Shown: piece by piece, positions 1 to 8,006 of the stretch | How the letters are laid out: every line of letters starts with the position of its first letter | Numbering within the stretch: position 1 is the first letter of the stretch | Assembly (NCBI RefSeq): GCF_900108505.1 | Contig: NZ_FNWU01000001.1 | Span: forward strand, 946,725-1,010,724 | Direction: 5' to 3' | Length of the DNA stretch: 64,000 nt | DNA from: Halopenitus malekzadehii | GTDB lineage: Archaea > Halobacteriota > Halobacteria > Halobacteriales > Haloferacaceae | The notes under the pieces: model-generated | The model's database searches: none | Told to the model about the DNA's origin: nothing | Seen by the model: the letters and a program-made list of their open reading frames with translations, nothing else | Translations under genes and position numbers: made by a program

Positions 1-600
1 TTCGAGGTGGTCTGTCTGGCCGTACCGATCTCCGCGGTCCCGGACGCCGTGGCGGCCTACGCCGACGTGGCCGAGGGCGCGATGATCGACGTCTCCGGCG
101 CGATGGCGGAACCGATCGCGGCGATGCGTGACCACCTCGATCCGGACGTCGAACGCGCCAGCCTGCACCCGCTCTTCGCGCCGCCCCGCGTGCCGGGGAA
201 CGTGGCGGCCGTCGTCGACCGGGACGGACCGCGCGTGACGGCGGTGCTCGAGGCGATCGAGGCGGGCGGAAACGACGTCTTCGAGACCACACCCGCGGAA
301 CACGACGAGGCGATGGAGACCGTGCAGGCGGGCGCCCACGCCGCCATCCTGGCGTGGCGGCTGGCGGGCGCGGACGTCCGCGAGGAGTTCCACACCCCGG
401 TCTCGGCCGGCCTCGAGGACCTCGCCGACACCGTCACCGAGGGCGCGCCCGAGGTCTACGCCGAGATCCAGCGCGCCTTTGACGGCGCCGACGACGTCGC
501 CGATGCGGCGCGGGAGATCGCCGAGGCTGACGCGTCGGCGTTCGCCGAGCTGTACGAGCACGCCCGCGGTGAGGGAACCGAACGGGAGCGACACGAGTGA
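1..600 (+). CDS. tyrA: Prephenate dehydrogenase, C-terminal part (cut by window start)
   Basis: The reading frame is open from base 1 and ends at TGA 598-600, so the start lies outside the window. The roughly 199 visible residues lack the N-terminal nucleotide-binding glycine loop. They begin in the Rossmann fold (VVCLAVPISAV), continue through DVSGAMAEP and the SLHPLFAP segment typical of haloarchaeal TyrA, and end in the all-helical dimerisation domain. The family oxidatively decarboxylates prephenate to 4-hydroxyphenylpyruvate in tyrosine synthesis. The next gene starts 19 bases downstream on the same strand, so the two may be cotranscribed. The family call rests on remembered haloarchaeal TyrA features, because the diagnostic N-terminus is missing. 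Confidence 0.8.
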   Translation, partial: FEVVCLAVPISAVPDAVAAYADVAEGAMIDVSGAMAEPIAAMRDHLDPDVERASLHPLFAPPRVPGNVAAVVDRDGPRVTAVLEAIEAGGNDVFETTPAEHDEAMETVQAGAHAAILAWRLAGADVREEFHTPVSAGLEDLADTVTEGAPEVYAEIQRAFDGADDVADAAREIAEADASAFAELYEHARGEGTERERHE

Positions 601-619
601 TGAGGAGAAACCGATACCG

Positions 620-2149
620 ATGATCGACGAGCAGGCCGTCAGGGATAGTGCGAAGTACCTCCGGAACGTGCGCCCGATCGATCCCGGGGAGGTCGCCGAC
701 TACGTCTCGGGCGGCGCACATCCGGCGGTGGTTCGGCAAACGCTGCGGGAGGCGTCCTACGACCTCGGGCTCCGCGAGCGCGAGGACGGGACGTTCGTCC
801 CGGTCGATTCGGATCCGGTTCCGGATCCGGAATGGGGTCCCGAGGCGTTTCCGGAGCCGTACGCCCGCGCCCTCGAGGACGAGCTGGTCGGGGAGTACGG
901 CGCGAACTGGCACGTCGGGGACGCCGGCGACGAGCTCCGGGCGGCGATCCGGCGGCTCAAACGCGACTACTACCACGAGAACCCGGTCGAGTACGACCGG
1001 ACCGCGGCGCTCGGGTACGCGATCTATCACCTCCCGGATTACTACGCCGTGATCGGGTACGTCCTGGCGGACCTGATCGAGAACGGCCTACTCGACCGGC
1101 GTCTGCGCGTCCTCGACGTCGGCGCGGGCGTGGGCGGTCCGGCGCTGGGACTCCACGACGTCCTTCCGGCGGACGCCGTCGTGGAGTACACCGCGATCGA
1201 GCCGAGCCCGGCCGCCGACGTTCTGGAGACGATGCTCGACGAAACGCGTCCGAGCTTCCGGTCGACGATCCGGCGTGAGACCGCCGAGTCATTCCTCGGA
1301 CTCGAGAGTGAGAAGAAGAAGAACGCGAGGGACAGGAACGGAGACGAGGCGGACCGAGCGGACACGGACCAGCACGCGAACGGGGACACCTATGACCTCG
1401 TCCTGTTCGGGAACGTCCTCTCGGAGCTTGCGGACCCGGTTGCCGTCGTGACGGCCGCCCTCGACGTCCTGGCGGACGACGGGTCGATCGTCGCACTCGC
1501 GCCAGCCGACCGGAACACCGCCACCGGGCTTCGGGAGATCGAACGCGCCGTCGTCGGCGAGTCGGCGGGCGATGAGGACGGCGCCGACGCGTCCCCGAAC
1601 CGGGACGTGACTGTCTACAGCCCGACGCTCCGCCTCTGGCCGGACGCGGAGCCGGACGACCGCGGCTGGTCCTTCGACGTTCGGCCCGACCTGGCGGTTC
1701 CGCCGTTCCAGGCCCGCCTCGACGAGGCAGCCGACCGCGGCCCCACGGACGAGCCGGGTGAGTTCGTCAACGTCGACGTCCAGTTCGCCGACGCGATCCT
1801 CCGCACCGACGGCACGCGCCGCGTCGACGTCCGCGCGGATCCCGAGCGACACCTCCGGATGGCCGACAGCGAGACACACGTCACCGACCGGGTCGACCTG
1901 CTGTGTGTCAAGCTGAGCCACGACCTCGCCGACGGCGGCAACCCCCTGTTCAAGGTGAGCGACGGTTCCGAAACCGTCGACCACTACGCGGTGTGTACGC
2001 GCGAAACCTCGCTGAACGACACGCTGTGTACGGCCGGCTACGGCGCCGTCCTGTCGGTCGAAAACGTGCTCGTGCTCTGGAACGGCGACGAGGAGGCGTA
2101 CAACCTCGTCGTCGACGACGGGACCGTGGTCGATCTGGTGGCACCCTGA
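620..2149 (+). CDS. Rsm22-like small-subunit rRNA methyltransferase family protein
   Basis: A 509-residue protein. ATG 620 is chosen because it gives MIDEQAVRDSAKYL right after tyrA; the longer open frame upstream reads through tyrA. A class I SAM-binding loop (LDVGAGVGGPALG) lies near residue 163 and an acidic motif (TAIEPSP) follows. A charged low-complexity insert (SEKKKNARDRNGDEADRAD) interrupts the methyltransferase fold near residues 230-260. The C-terminal part (KLSHDLADGGNPLFKVSDGSE) matches the tail I associate with haloarchaeal Rsm22-type proteins, which are linked to the small ribosomal subunit in mitochondria and bacteria. The exact rRNA target is not shown here. Confidence 0.75.
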   Translation: MIDEQAVRDSAKYLRNVRPIDPGEVADYVSGGAHPAVVRQTLREASYDLGLREREDGTFVPVDSDPVPDPEWGPEAFPEPYARALEDELVGEYGANWHVGDAGDELRAAIRRLKRDYYHENPVEYDRTAALGYAIYHLPDYYAVIGYVLADLIENGLLDRRLRVLDVGAGVGGPALGLHDVLPADAVVEYTAIEPSPAADVLETMLDETRPSFRSTIRRETAESFLGLESEKKKNARDRNGDEADRADTDQHANGDTYDLVLFGNVLSELADPVAVVTAALDVLADDGSIVALAPADRNTATGLREIERAVVGESAGDEDGADASPNRDVTVYSPTLRLWPDAEPDDRGWSFDVRPDLAVPPFQARLDEAADRGPTDEPGEFVNVDVQFADAILRTDGTRRVDVRADPERHLRMADSETHVTDRVDLLCVKLSHDLADGGNPLFKVSDGSETVDHYAVCTRETSLNDTLCTAGYGAVLSVENVLVLWNGDEEAYNLVVDDGTVVDLVAP

Positions 2150-2251
2150 TCGACCGGGGAGAACCCTGACCGGCGGAAAACCGCCTGAGACACGGTCCAC
2201 AGCGGGGTCGGCGTCGGCGATAGCCGCACGATCTAACGAGATGCGTGTCCC

Positions 2252-2257
2252 TTTAAG
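2252..2257 (+). promoter_or_regulatory. TATA element of the symporter gene
   Basis: TTTAAG lies 23-28 bases before ATG 2280. This spacing fits a leaderless transcript and is the reason ATG 2280, not ATG 2241, is taken as the symporter start. Confidence 0.55.
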
Positions 2258-2279
2258 CCGGAGTCCGCACCGATCGGAT

Positions 2280-3584
2280 ATGGCCGGGTCGCTCGCATCA
2301 CTGTGGAAGCGGTATCGATCGGTTGGATTGATCTATCGGATCGCGGTCGCGTTCGTGATCGGGTCAGCCGCGGGGATCGCCTTCGGCGAACGGATGGCCG
2401 TCGTCCAGCCGCTCGGCGACCTGTTCCTCCGGCTGCTCAACATGCTCGTGGTCCCGATCATCGTCTTCACCCTGCTGACGGGGATCCGGCAGCTTTCGCC
2501 GGCACGGCTGGGCCGGATCGGCGGCGCGACGGTCGCGCTGTACGCGGTCACGACGACGGTCGCCGGCGTGATCGGGCTCGCGGTCGCGAACGTCCTCCAG
2601 CCCGGTCGCGGGGTGGAGTTCGTCGCCGGTGAGGCCGAGTCACAGGCGCCGCCGTCGCTGACCGAGGTCGTCCTCGGAATCGTGCCGAACAACCCCGTGA
2701 CGGCGATGGCCGAGGGGAACCTGCTCGGCACGGTCTTTTTCGCCATCGTCTTCGGGATCGCGTTGACCTACGTCCGGGCGAACAAACCCGAATACGCCGA
2801 GAGCGTCGATTCGCTGTTCGAGGCCTTCGAGGTCGGCGCGGAGGCGATGTTCGTCGTCGTTCGCAGCGTGCTCGAATACGGCGTCATCGGCGTCTTCGCG
2901 CTGATGGCGGCCGGGATCGGCACCGAGGGCGTCGGCGTCTTCTCCTCGCTGGGCGAACTCGTGCTCGCGGTCGCGATCGCGGTCCTCATCCACATCGTGG
3001 TCACCTACCTCGGATTGTTGATGACGGTCGTCTCGGACGTCTCGCCGGTCGCCTTCCTGCGGGGCGCCAAGGACGCGATGGTGACCGCCTTCGCAACCCG
3101 GTCCTCAAGCGGGACGCTCCCGGTGACGATGACGAACGCCGAGGAGGACCTCCGGATCGACGAGCGCGTCTACTCGTTCGCGCTGCCGGTGGGCGCGACC
3201 GCGAATATGGACGGCGCGGCGATCCGCCAGGCGATCACGGTCGTCTTTGCCGCCAACGTGGTCGGCCAGCCGCTCGCGCTGACCGAACAGGTCCTCGTGT
3301 TGATCGTCGCCGTGCTCATCAGCATCGGCACCGCCGGCGTTCCGGGTGCCGGGATCGTGATGCTCACGGTCGTGTTGACCCAGGTCGGCCTCCCGCTCAC
3401 CGTGGTCGGGTTCGTGGCCGGCGTCGACCCGATCCTCGGCCGAATCGCCACGATGAACAACGTCACGGGCGATCTGGCGGTGTCGACGGTCGTCGGCAAG
3501 TGGAACGACGCGATCGACTTCACGACCGGCGTCTGGGCCGACGGGGCGACCGCCGTCGGCGACGCGGCGCCGGCCGAGGACTGA
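2280..3584 (+). CDS. Dicarboxylate/amino acid:cation symporter (DAACS family)
   Basis: A 434-residue polytopic membrane protein of the GltP/DctA type, which imports glutamate, aspartate or C4-dicarboxylates with Na+ or H+. Hydrophobic segments run from about residue 20 to 410. Family hallmarks are the early LNMLVVPIIVFTLLTG segment, the serine-rich hairpin FATRSSSGTLPV, the NMDGAAIRQ motif (a variant of the usual NMDGTA) and the late MNNVTGD motif that forms the cation/substrate site. An ATG 13 codons upstream is less likely because the TATA element would then lie inside the gene. It stands alone on the plus strand with its own promoter. The substrate cannot be fixed from sequence. Confidence 0.9.
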   Translation: MAGSLASLWKRYRSVGLIYRIAVAFVIGSAAGIAFGERMAVVQPLGDLFLRLLNMLVVPIIVFTLLTGIRQLSPARLGRIGGATVALYAVTTTVAGVIGLAVANVLQPGRGVEFVAGEAESQAPPSLTEVVLGIVPNNPVTAMAEGNLLGTVFFAIVFGIALTYVRANKPEYAESVDSLFEAFEVGAEAMFVVVRSVLEYGVIGVFALMAAGIGTEGVGVFSSLGELVLAVAIAVLIHIVVTYLGLLMTVVSDVSPVAFLRGAKDAMVTAFATRSSSGTLPVTMTNAEEDLRIDERVYSFALPVGATANMDGAAIRQAITVVFAANVVGQPLALTEQVLVLIVAVLISIGTAGVPGAGIVMLTVVLTQVGLPLTVVGFVAGVDPILGRIATMNNVTGDLAVSTVVGKWNDAIDFTTGVWADGATAVGDAAPAED

Positions 3585-3781
3585 TCACCGACCCACAGAT
3601 CGACTTCCTGAACCCTGAGAGCGTTGTGTGGGACTCGGTGAGAGAGACCGTTGAAGAGAACGCCGTCATCGACACGCTCTGCCGGCTCCGCGACGCCGTT
3701 GAGAACGGCTTCGAAGTACTCACCGACCGACGACGTCGTGAAGCGTCTGGCGACGGCGGAGGAGGGCCACGTTCACGGTAG
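3585..3781 (+). pseudogene. Possible coding remnant of unknown family
   Basis: Directly after the symporter stop the +2 frame stays open with a protein-like, acidic composition (DPQIDFLNPESVVW, then RETVEENAVIDTLCRL) and ends at TAG 3779-3781. There is no ATG start and no upstream promoter, and the open frame only exists by reading through the symporter in the wrong frame. I do not recognise the family. It may be the tail of a lost gene or transposase, or chance. Confidence 0.25.
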
Positions 3782-3892
3782 GGGGATCGGAGCAGCCCAG
3801 GACGACGGGGGAATTATCACGTGGGATCCATCTCCGCGGTGTATCAAGTTCCATCACAGCACGTTTCATAATACGGTTACCATCTATAATCT

Positions 3893-3927
3893 AGTATCTC
3901 TCAGTAACTGTTATAGTGTTAGATACT
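3893..3927 (+). promoter_or_regulatory. Promoter with an inverted repeat ahead of the HxlR gene
   Basis: AGTATCT (3893-3899) and AGATACT (3921-3927) form a perfect 7-base inverted repeat around a TATA-like GTTATAG (about 3909-3916) that lies 24-31 bases before ATG 3940. A dimeric regulator bound here would block TBP, so autoregulation by the HxlR protein is a reasonable inference. The surrounding 3785-3940 segment is AT-rich and otherwise empty. Confidence 0.4.
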
Positions 3928-3939
3928 CAATAGTCGATC

Positions 3940-4332
3940 ATGTCCGACAGAACCGAGCAAACCGACGCGATCGACAAACTCGAGGTGTGGTGTGCTGGCG
4001 AAGAGTGGTGTCCGGTTACGACTACCGCAACACTCATCGGCAAGAAGTGGCATCCCGTTATCGTTCATCGACTCCTCGAACATGGTCCGAGCGGCTTCAA
4101 CGAACTTAAAGAGAACGTGGATGGAATCTCGAGTAAAGTGCTCTCCGACAGTTTGGACGATCTCGGCGAGAAACAGCTCGTTGACCGCGAGATCATCAGC
4201 GAGAAGCCAGTCCGCGTCCGGTATTCGCTCACCGATCACGGTGAATCACTCAAACCAGTCATCTACGCTATGCGAGATTGGGGGTTAGAACACATTACGG
4301 AATCGGACGACAGGAACTCGTCGATCGTGTGA
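3940..4332 (+). CDS. HxlR-family winged-helix transcriptional regulator
   Basis: A 130-residue protein. Family features are the N-terminal EEWCPVTTTATLIGKKWHPV stretch with its conserved cysteine and W-C-P-V, a helix-turn-helix through GFNELKENVDGISSKVLSDSL, and a wing at VRVRYSLTDHG. HxlR dimers often sense electrophiles, aldehydes or redox state through a cysteine near this N-terminal motif. The upstream palindrome over the TATA box suggests autoregulation. The flavoprotein gene 246 bases downstream is a plausible target, but no matching palindrome was seen in front of it. Confidence 0.88.
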   Translation: MSDRTEQTDAIDKLEVWCAGEEWCPVTTTATLIGKKWHPVIVHRLLEHGPSGFNELKENVDGISSKVLSDSLDDLGEKQLVDREIISEKPVRVRYSLTDHGESLKPVIYAMRDWGLEHITESDDRNSSIV

Positions 4333-4549
4333 TCCCTCGGATTCCCGGTCGCTCATCGTCTCTCTTGTATTCACCGTCGCTGTCGTGTTTTTCGGTGGTG
4401 TCGCGAGATCTCTTCGAGCACCTCGGATTCCCCAGTGAGGACACGGTTCGCTGAAGTTGATCAGAATTGAGGCGAGAATACCCCGCACTCAACGAACGAT
4501 CACCGGACGCGAGTAGGGCGGGGATGAATCTCTCTCCCGTAACTGGGAT

Positions 4550-4557
4550 TTCATAAG
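4550..4557 (+). promoter_or_regulatory. TATA element ahead of the flavoprotein gene
   Basis: TTCATAAG is 22-29 bases before ATG 4579 and points to a leaderless start there. ATG 4579 is out of frame with the flavoprotein body, which is part of the case for a frameshift at its N-terminus. Confidence 0.5.
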
Positions 4558-4588
4558 GCGGGGCCGAATAGTACCTGTATGGACGGGT

Positions 4589-6010
4589 TTGATTATCGGG
4601 TCGGGATCCGGGCTCGATGTCGCGAACGTCGCGACGAATCAGGGGCAGTCCGTCGCCATCGTCGAAAAGGGCCCACTCGGTGGGACGTGTCTCAACCGGG
4701 GTTGCATTCCCTCAAAGATGCTGCTGTATCACGCCGACGTCCTCGAAACGATCGAACGCGCCGACGAGTTCCACATCGACGCAACCGTATCCGACGTTGC
4801 GTTCGACGACATCATCAGGGAGGTGACCGAAGAGGTGACCGCAGATGCGGAGTCGATTCGTCGCGGTCTGCGGTCGTCCTCCCAGCATACGCTGTTCGAG
4901 GGCACAGGGCGGTTCGTGGACGAACGGACGGTCGAACTCGTCGACGGCGACGACGAAGGAGTACAGCTTCGAGCAGAGACGATCCTCATCGCGGCTGGTA
5001 CCCGGCCGTCGATCCCGAATATCGACGGGATCGAGGACGTGAACTACCTCACGAGCACTGAGGCTCTCCAGATTGAGACGCTCCCTGATCATCTGGTCAT
5101 CGTTGGCGGGGGGTATATCGCTGCCGAACTCGGGCACTTCTTCGGGACGTTCGGGAGCGACGTGACGATCATCGGACGCCGTCCAAATCTACTGCCGGAA
5201 GCCGATGAGGAGGTCGCAAAAGCGTTCACCGAGCGCTACGCCGAGAGATTCACCGTCCACACCGGTCACACAGCCACCGCAGTTTCGGAGACCGGTGGAA
5301 CAGTCACCGTCGAGGCGCATCCGTACGAATACGGTCCCGACGGCGGCGTCACTGACGAAGAGTCCGTGACCGTAACCGGGGATGAACTGCTCGTTGCCGC
5401 AGGTCGCAGGCCGAACACGGATCTGCTCACTCTCGATGCGACGGGAGTCGAAACGGACGACCGGGGGTTCGTCGAAACGGACGACTACCTCCGAACCACT
5501 GCCGACGGCGTGTGGGCGCTCGGCGACATCGTCGGCGAGTACCTCCTGAAACACAGCGCGAACCACGAGGCGCAGGCAGTCGCACGCAACATGTTTGGAG
5601 ACGAATTACGGCCCGTCGACTACACGGCGATGCCGTCCGCCGTCTTCGCCTCCCCGGAAGTCGCCGGCGTCGGCGTCCGCGAGGAAGAGCTCCAAGAGGA
5701 GGGTCGAGAGTACGCAGTCAACACGTATCGTTACGAAGACACCGCACGCGGTGATGCAATGAAGGCAAACGGGTTCGTGAAGGTCCTCATCGACCTCGAC
5801 GGCGAGATCCTCGGCTGTCACATCATCGGCCCCGAAGCGCCCGACCTCATTCAGGAGGTCGTCGTGGCGATGAAGGCAGGCTCGGGGACGGTACAAGGCG
5901 TTCGGGAGTCGGTCCACATCCATCCGGCGCTCTCCGAAGTCGTCCAGCGTGCGTTCTCCGGACAGTTTTCTCGGGGTGATAGAGAGCACAGTCACAGCCA
6001 CTCACACTGA
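4589..6010 (+). CDS. Dihydrolipoyl dehydrogenase / mercuric-reductase-like flavoprotein, N-terminus probably frameshifted
   Basis: A pyridine nucleotide-disulfide oxidoreductase, 473 residues from TTG 4589. It has an FAD-binding GSGSGLDVA loop at the very start, the redox-active disulfide GGTCLNRGCIPSK (about residues 31-43), an NAD(P)-binding GGGYIAAELG loop, an FAD site ending in VWALGDI, and the C-terminal HPALSE motif with the catalytic His. The tail is a run of His/Ser (HSHSHSH). The expected start, MxxFDYxLIIGSGSG, is visible only by combining two frames: ATG 4579 reads MDGFDY and then leaves frame, while the body continues from TTG 4589. Either a 1-base deletion (or 2-base insertion) occurred near 4594, or translation begins at the weak TTG. 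The substrate may be lipoamide or another disulfide. Confidence 0.82.
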   Translation: MIIGSGSGLDVANVATNQGQSVAIVEKGPLGGTCLNRGCIPSKMLLYHADVLETIERADEFHIDATVSDVAFDDIIREVTEEVTADAESIRRGLRSSSQHTLFEGTGRFVDERTVELVDGDDEGVQLRAETILIAAGTRPSIPNIDGIEDVNYLTSTEALQIETLPDHLVIVGGGYIAAELGHFFGTFGSDVTIIGRRPNLLPEADEEVAKAFTERYAERFTVHTGHTATAVSETGGTVTVEAHPYEYGPDGGVTDEESVTVTGDELLVAAGRRPNTDLLTLDATGVETDDRGFVETDDYLRTTADGVWALGDIVGEYLLKHSANHEAQAVARNMFGDELRPVDYTAMPSAVFASPEVAGVGVREEELQEEGREYAVNTYRYEDTARGDAMKANGFVKVLIDLDGEILGCHIIGPEAPDLIQEVVVAMKAGSGTVQGVRESVHIHPALSEVVQRAFSGQFSRGDREHSHSHSH

Positions 6011-6336
6011 TGACGGCTCTGTTGATCGTATCGCGGCCTCATCGACCGGGTTCGATGCCGAATCGAGAGGCAATGCCGATCGAGAGACTCGCTGTCGAAG
6101 AGTGTCTTCAGAACGACGGACAGGTTTCCCAATCGCTTTTCCAGAGAATCGGGGCTCACTGACGATCTGACCTGTCTCACCAAAGACGGAGAGGGGTTCC
6201 CGTCCATCGAGTTCGGCTTCGGCACCCAGACGGTGCACGGAACTGACGAAGACACGACGATCGAGATCCTGGTTCGAAACGCCATCAGCTACGGCACACT
6301 TCCCGTCCTGTACGAACAACTCACGGACGTTGACAA
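6011..6336 (+). other. Gap with short coding-like remnants
   Basis: The stretch between the flavoprotein and the exporter pseudogene has no intact gene. One frame from about 6162 reads an acidic peptide (DDLTCLTKDGEGFPSIEF, then RNAISYGTLPVLYEQLTD) with a stop at about 6358, and another from 6010 reads 50 residues to a TGA. Neither has a recognised family or a clear promoter. They look like decayed pieces of a gene lost together with the neighbouring exporter. Confidence 0.3.
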
Positions 6337-6700
6337 ATGGTCTCGGGTGTCGGCGGGATGATAGTCGCGCTGATGACGCTCGTTATTCTGATCGCCGGAA
6401 TGACGAACGGACTGGCTGGCTTCGGGTTCGCCCTCGTCGTGACTCTCGGCTGCGTCGCGACGGCTCAGCGACGGATTCCCCTTCCTGAATGGTCGTCAGG
6501 TGGGATCGGGGACGTTCGGTCAAACGCGAGTCGGGATGCTCGGTGTCGGCAGCATCTCGGGGCTGCTGTTCGGCGGGACGAACGTCGGGGTACAGCTCAT
6601 CGCATATCTTCGGAGTTTCGACCTCTCACACGGATTGGTTCAACGTATGCGTCGCAGGGATCTTCTCGCCGGGGAAACTGCTGGGTCGTCGGACCGTTGA
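6337..6700 (+). pseudogene. Broken TauE/SafE-type sulfite/anion exporter
   Basis: The first frame gives a TauE/SafE N-terminus (MIVALMTLVILIAGMTNGL followed by AGFGFALV), then jumps at about 6440 straight to a late family segment (CVATAQRRIPLPEW), consistent with an internal deletion of about 100 codons. The family then continues in another frame from about 6500 with MLGVGSISGLLFGGTNVGVQ and LIAYLRSFDLSHGL, and a further shift gives WFNVCVAGIF. An intact member would be a polytopic permease of about 250 residues. At least one deletion and two frameshifts make this non-functional. Confidence 0.7.
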
Positions 6701-6940
6701 CCGGCTGTCTCGGCGGCGTCAACGCTCCTCGGAACGACGCCGACCCTTCCTCGAACGAACTGACGGCGGCTGGTGGGAGCCGACCGTTCTTCCCCACGAA
6801 TCGATCGCCTAGGGCCGGAGCACGACGACGTACGATCCCGGCGAGCCGATCACCGGACGGTTCATCGTCACCACACATCCAGAGACCGACGACAACTGCT
6901 GGCAACCGTTCCAGATGTCGGGGACGTAGGGACCACGCGG
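6701..6940 (+). other. Gap between pseudogene and racemase, coding-like fragment only
   Basis: No intact gene is seen. After TAG 6810-6812 one frame reads a short peptide (TYDPGEPITGRFIVTTHPE, then TDDNCWQPFQMSGT) before a stop at about 6929. It has no start codon or promoter and I do not recognise it. It may belong to the same decayed region as the upstream pseudogene. Confidence 0.25.
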
Positions 6941-7945
6941 TCAGGTTGAGACGTCGAAACTGTGGACGGGGTCGTCGGGGTCCAGCAGGAACGTGTGTTT
7001 TGCGACGACGTAGGCCGACCCGGTTATCTCGGGATCGACCACGGCGTAGCCGTCCCGCCGTCGTACGTCGCGAAGTCGCCCCTCGAAGCGCGTGCCGATG
7101 ACGCTCTCGTGGCGGTACGGCTCGCCCACGTCCAGTTCGCCCGTTGAGTGCAACAGCGCCATCTTGCCGCAGGTACCGGTGCCACACGGCGACCGGTCGA
7201 CGGACCCCGCGGAGAAGACGACGACGTTTCGATCGACCTCCGCGCACGGTTCGTAGAACTCCGTGTGGTCGACGACCAGCCGATCGCCCGAGAACGGGTC
7301 CTCGAAGTCCGCGGCTTCGTTCACACGGTCGCGAACCTCGACGCCGTAGTCGACGAACGTCGCCGTGTTGTCGGGGGTAACGTCCATACCGAACGCCGAG
7401 GCCGGCACCATCGCGAAGACGTTCCCGGCGTAGACGACGTCGACCGGGACGTCCACGGGTTCGCCGTCGACGTCCATCGAGAGCGTCATCGAGTCGAGGA
7501 CGTACGAGGAGACGTTCTCGACGGTCACGTGCTCCACCCCGCCGTCGGTCGACAGTTCGGGGTCGGCGGTCACCAATCCCGCCGGCGTTTCGAGCGTGAC
7601 CGGACCGTCGGGATCCAGGTAGCCGGTCTCGATGAGCGCGGTCACCACACCCATCGTCCCGTGTCCGCACATGTCCTTGTACCCGCCGTTGTCCACGAAG
7701 AAGACCCCGAGGTCGGCTTTCTCGGCCGCCGGCGGGACGGGTATCGCGCCGTACATATCGTCGTGGCCACGTGGCTCCTTCATGAGGAACGTTCGCACGT
7801 CGTCGGCTTCCTCGCGGAAGCGGTCACGCTGTTCCTCGACGCTGCCGCCGGCGAACCGGTCCGTGTTCAATCCCCCGGTCACGATCCGCGTCGGCTCCCC
7901 GCCCGTGTGCGTGTCCACAGCCTCGATGAGGAGTTCCGTTTGCAT
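6941..7945 (-). CDS. Proline racemase family protein, probable 4-hydroxyproline 2-epimerase
   Basis: A 334-residue cytosolic enzyme. Both catalytic cysteines of the family are present: Cys93 in DMCGHGT and Cys254 in SPCGTGT. Having both argues for a racemase/epimerase and against the trans-3-hydroxyproline dehydratases, which replace one cysteine. The N-terminal EAVDTHTGGEPTRIV and the later VVDPEITGSAYV are also typical. The family includes proline racemase and 4-hydroxyproline 2-epimerase, which interconverts trans-4-hydroxy-L-proline and cis-4-hydroxy-D-proline. The next genes (DapA-type lyase, DAO oxidase) are what the hydroxyproline route needs, so epimerase is favoured. Start 7945 (MQTELLIEAVD) fits a TATA-like TTCATA about 30 bases upstream; an open frame runs 46 codons further but looks non-coding. 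Confidence 0.88.
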   Translation of the reverse strand: MQTELLIEAVDTHTGGEPTRIVTGGLNTDRFAGGSVEEQRDRFREEADDVRTFLMKEPRGHDDMYGAIPVPPAAEKADLGVFFVDNGGYKDMCGHGTMGVVTALIETGYLDPDGPVTLETPAGLVTADPELSTDGGVEHVTVENVSSYVLDSMTLSMDVDGEPVDVPVDVVYAGNVFAMVPASAFGMDVTPDNTATFVDYGVEVRDRVNEAADFEDPFSGDRLVVDHTEFYEPCAEVDRNVVVFSAGSVDRSPCGTGTCGKMALLHSTGELDVGEPYRHESVIGTRFEGRLRDVRRRDGYAVVDPEITGSAYVVAKHTFLLDPDDPVHSFDVST

Positions 7946-8006
7946 CGTTCTGTGTCCGGGGAGTAGCAGTATGAATGTTTGGTACGTCAGGGCAGGCCAC
8001 TGTGGC

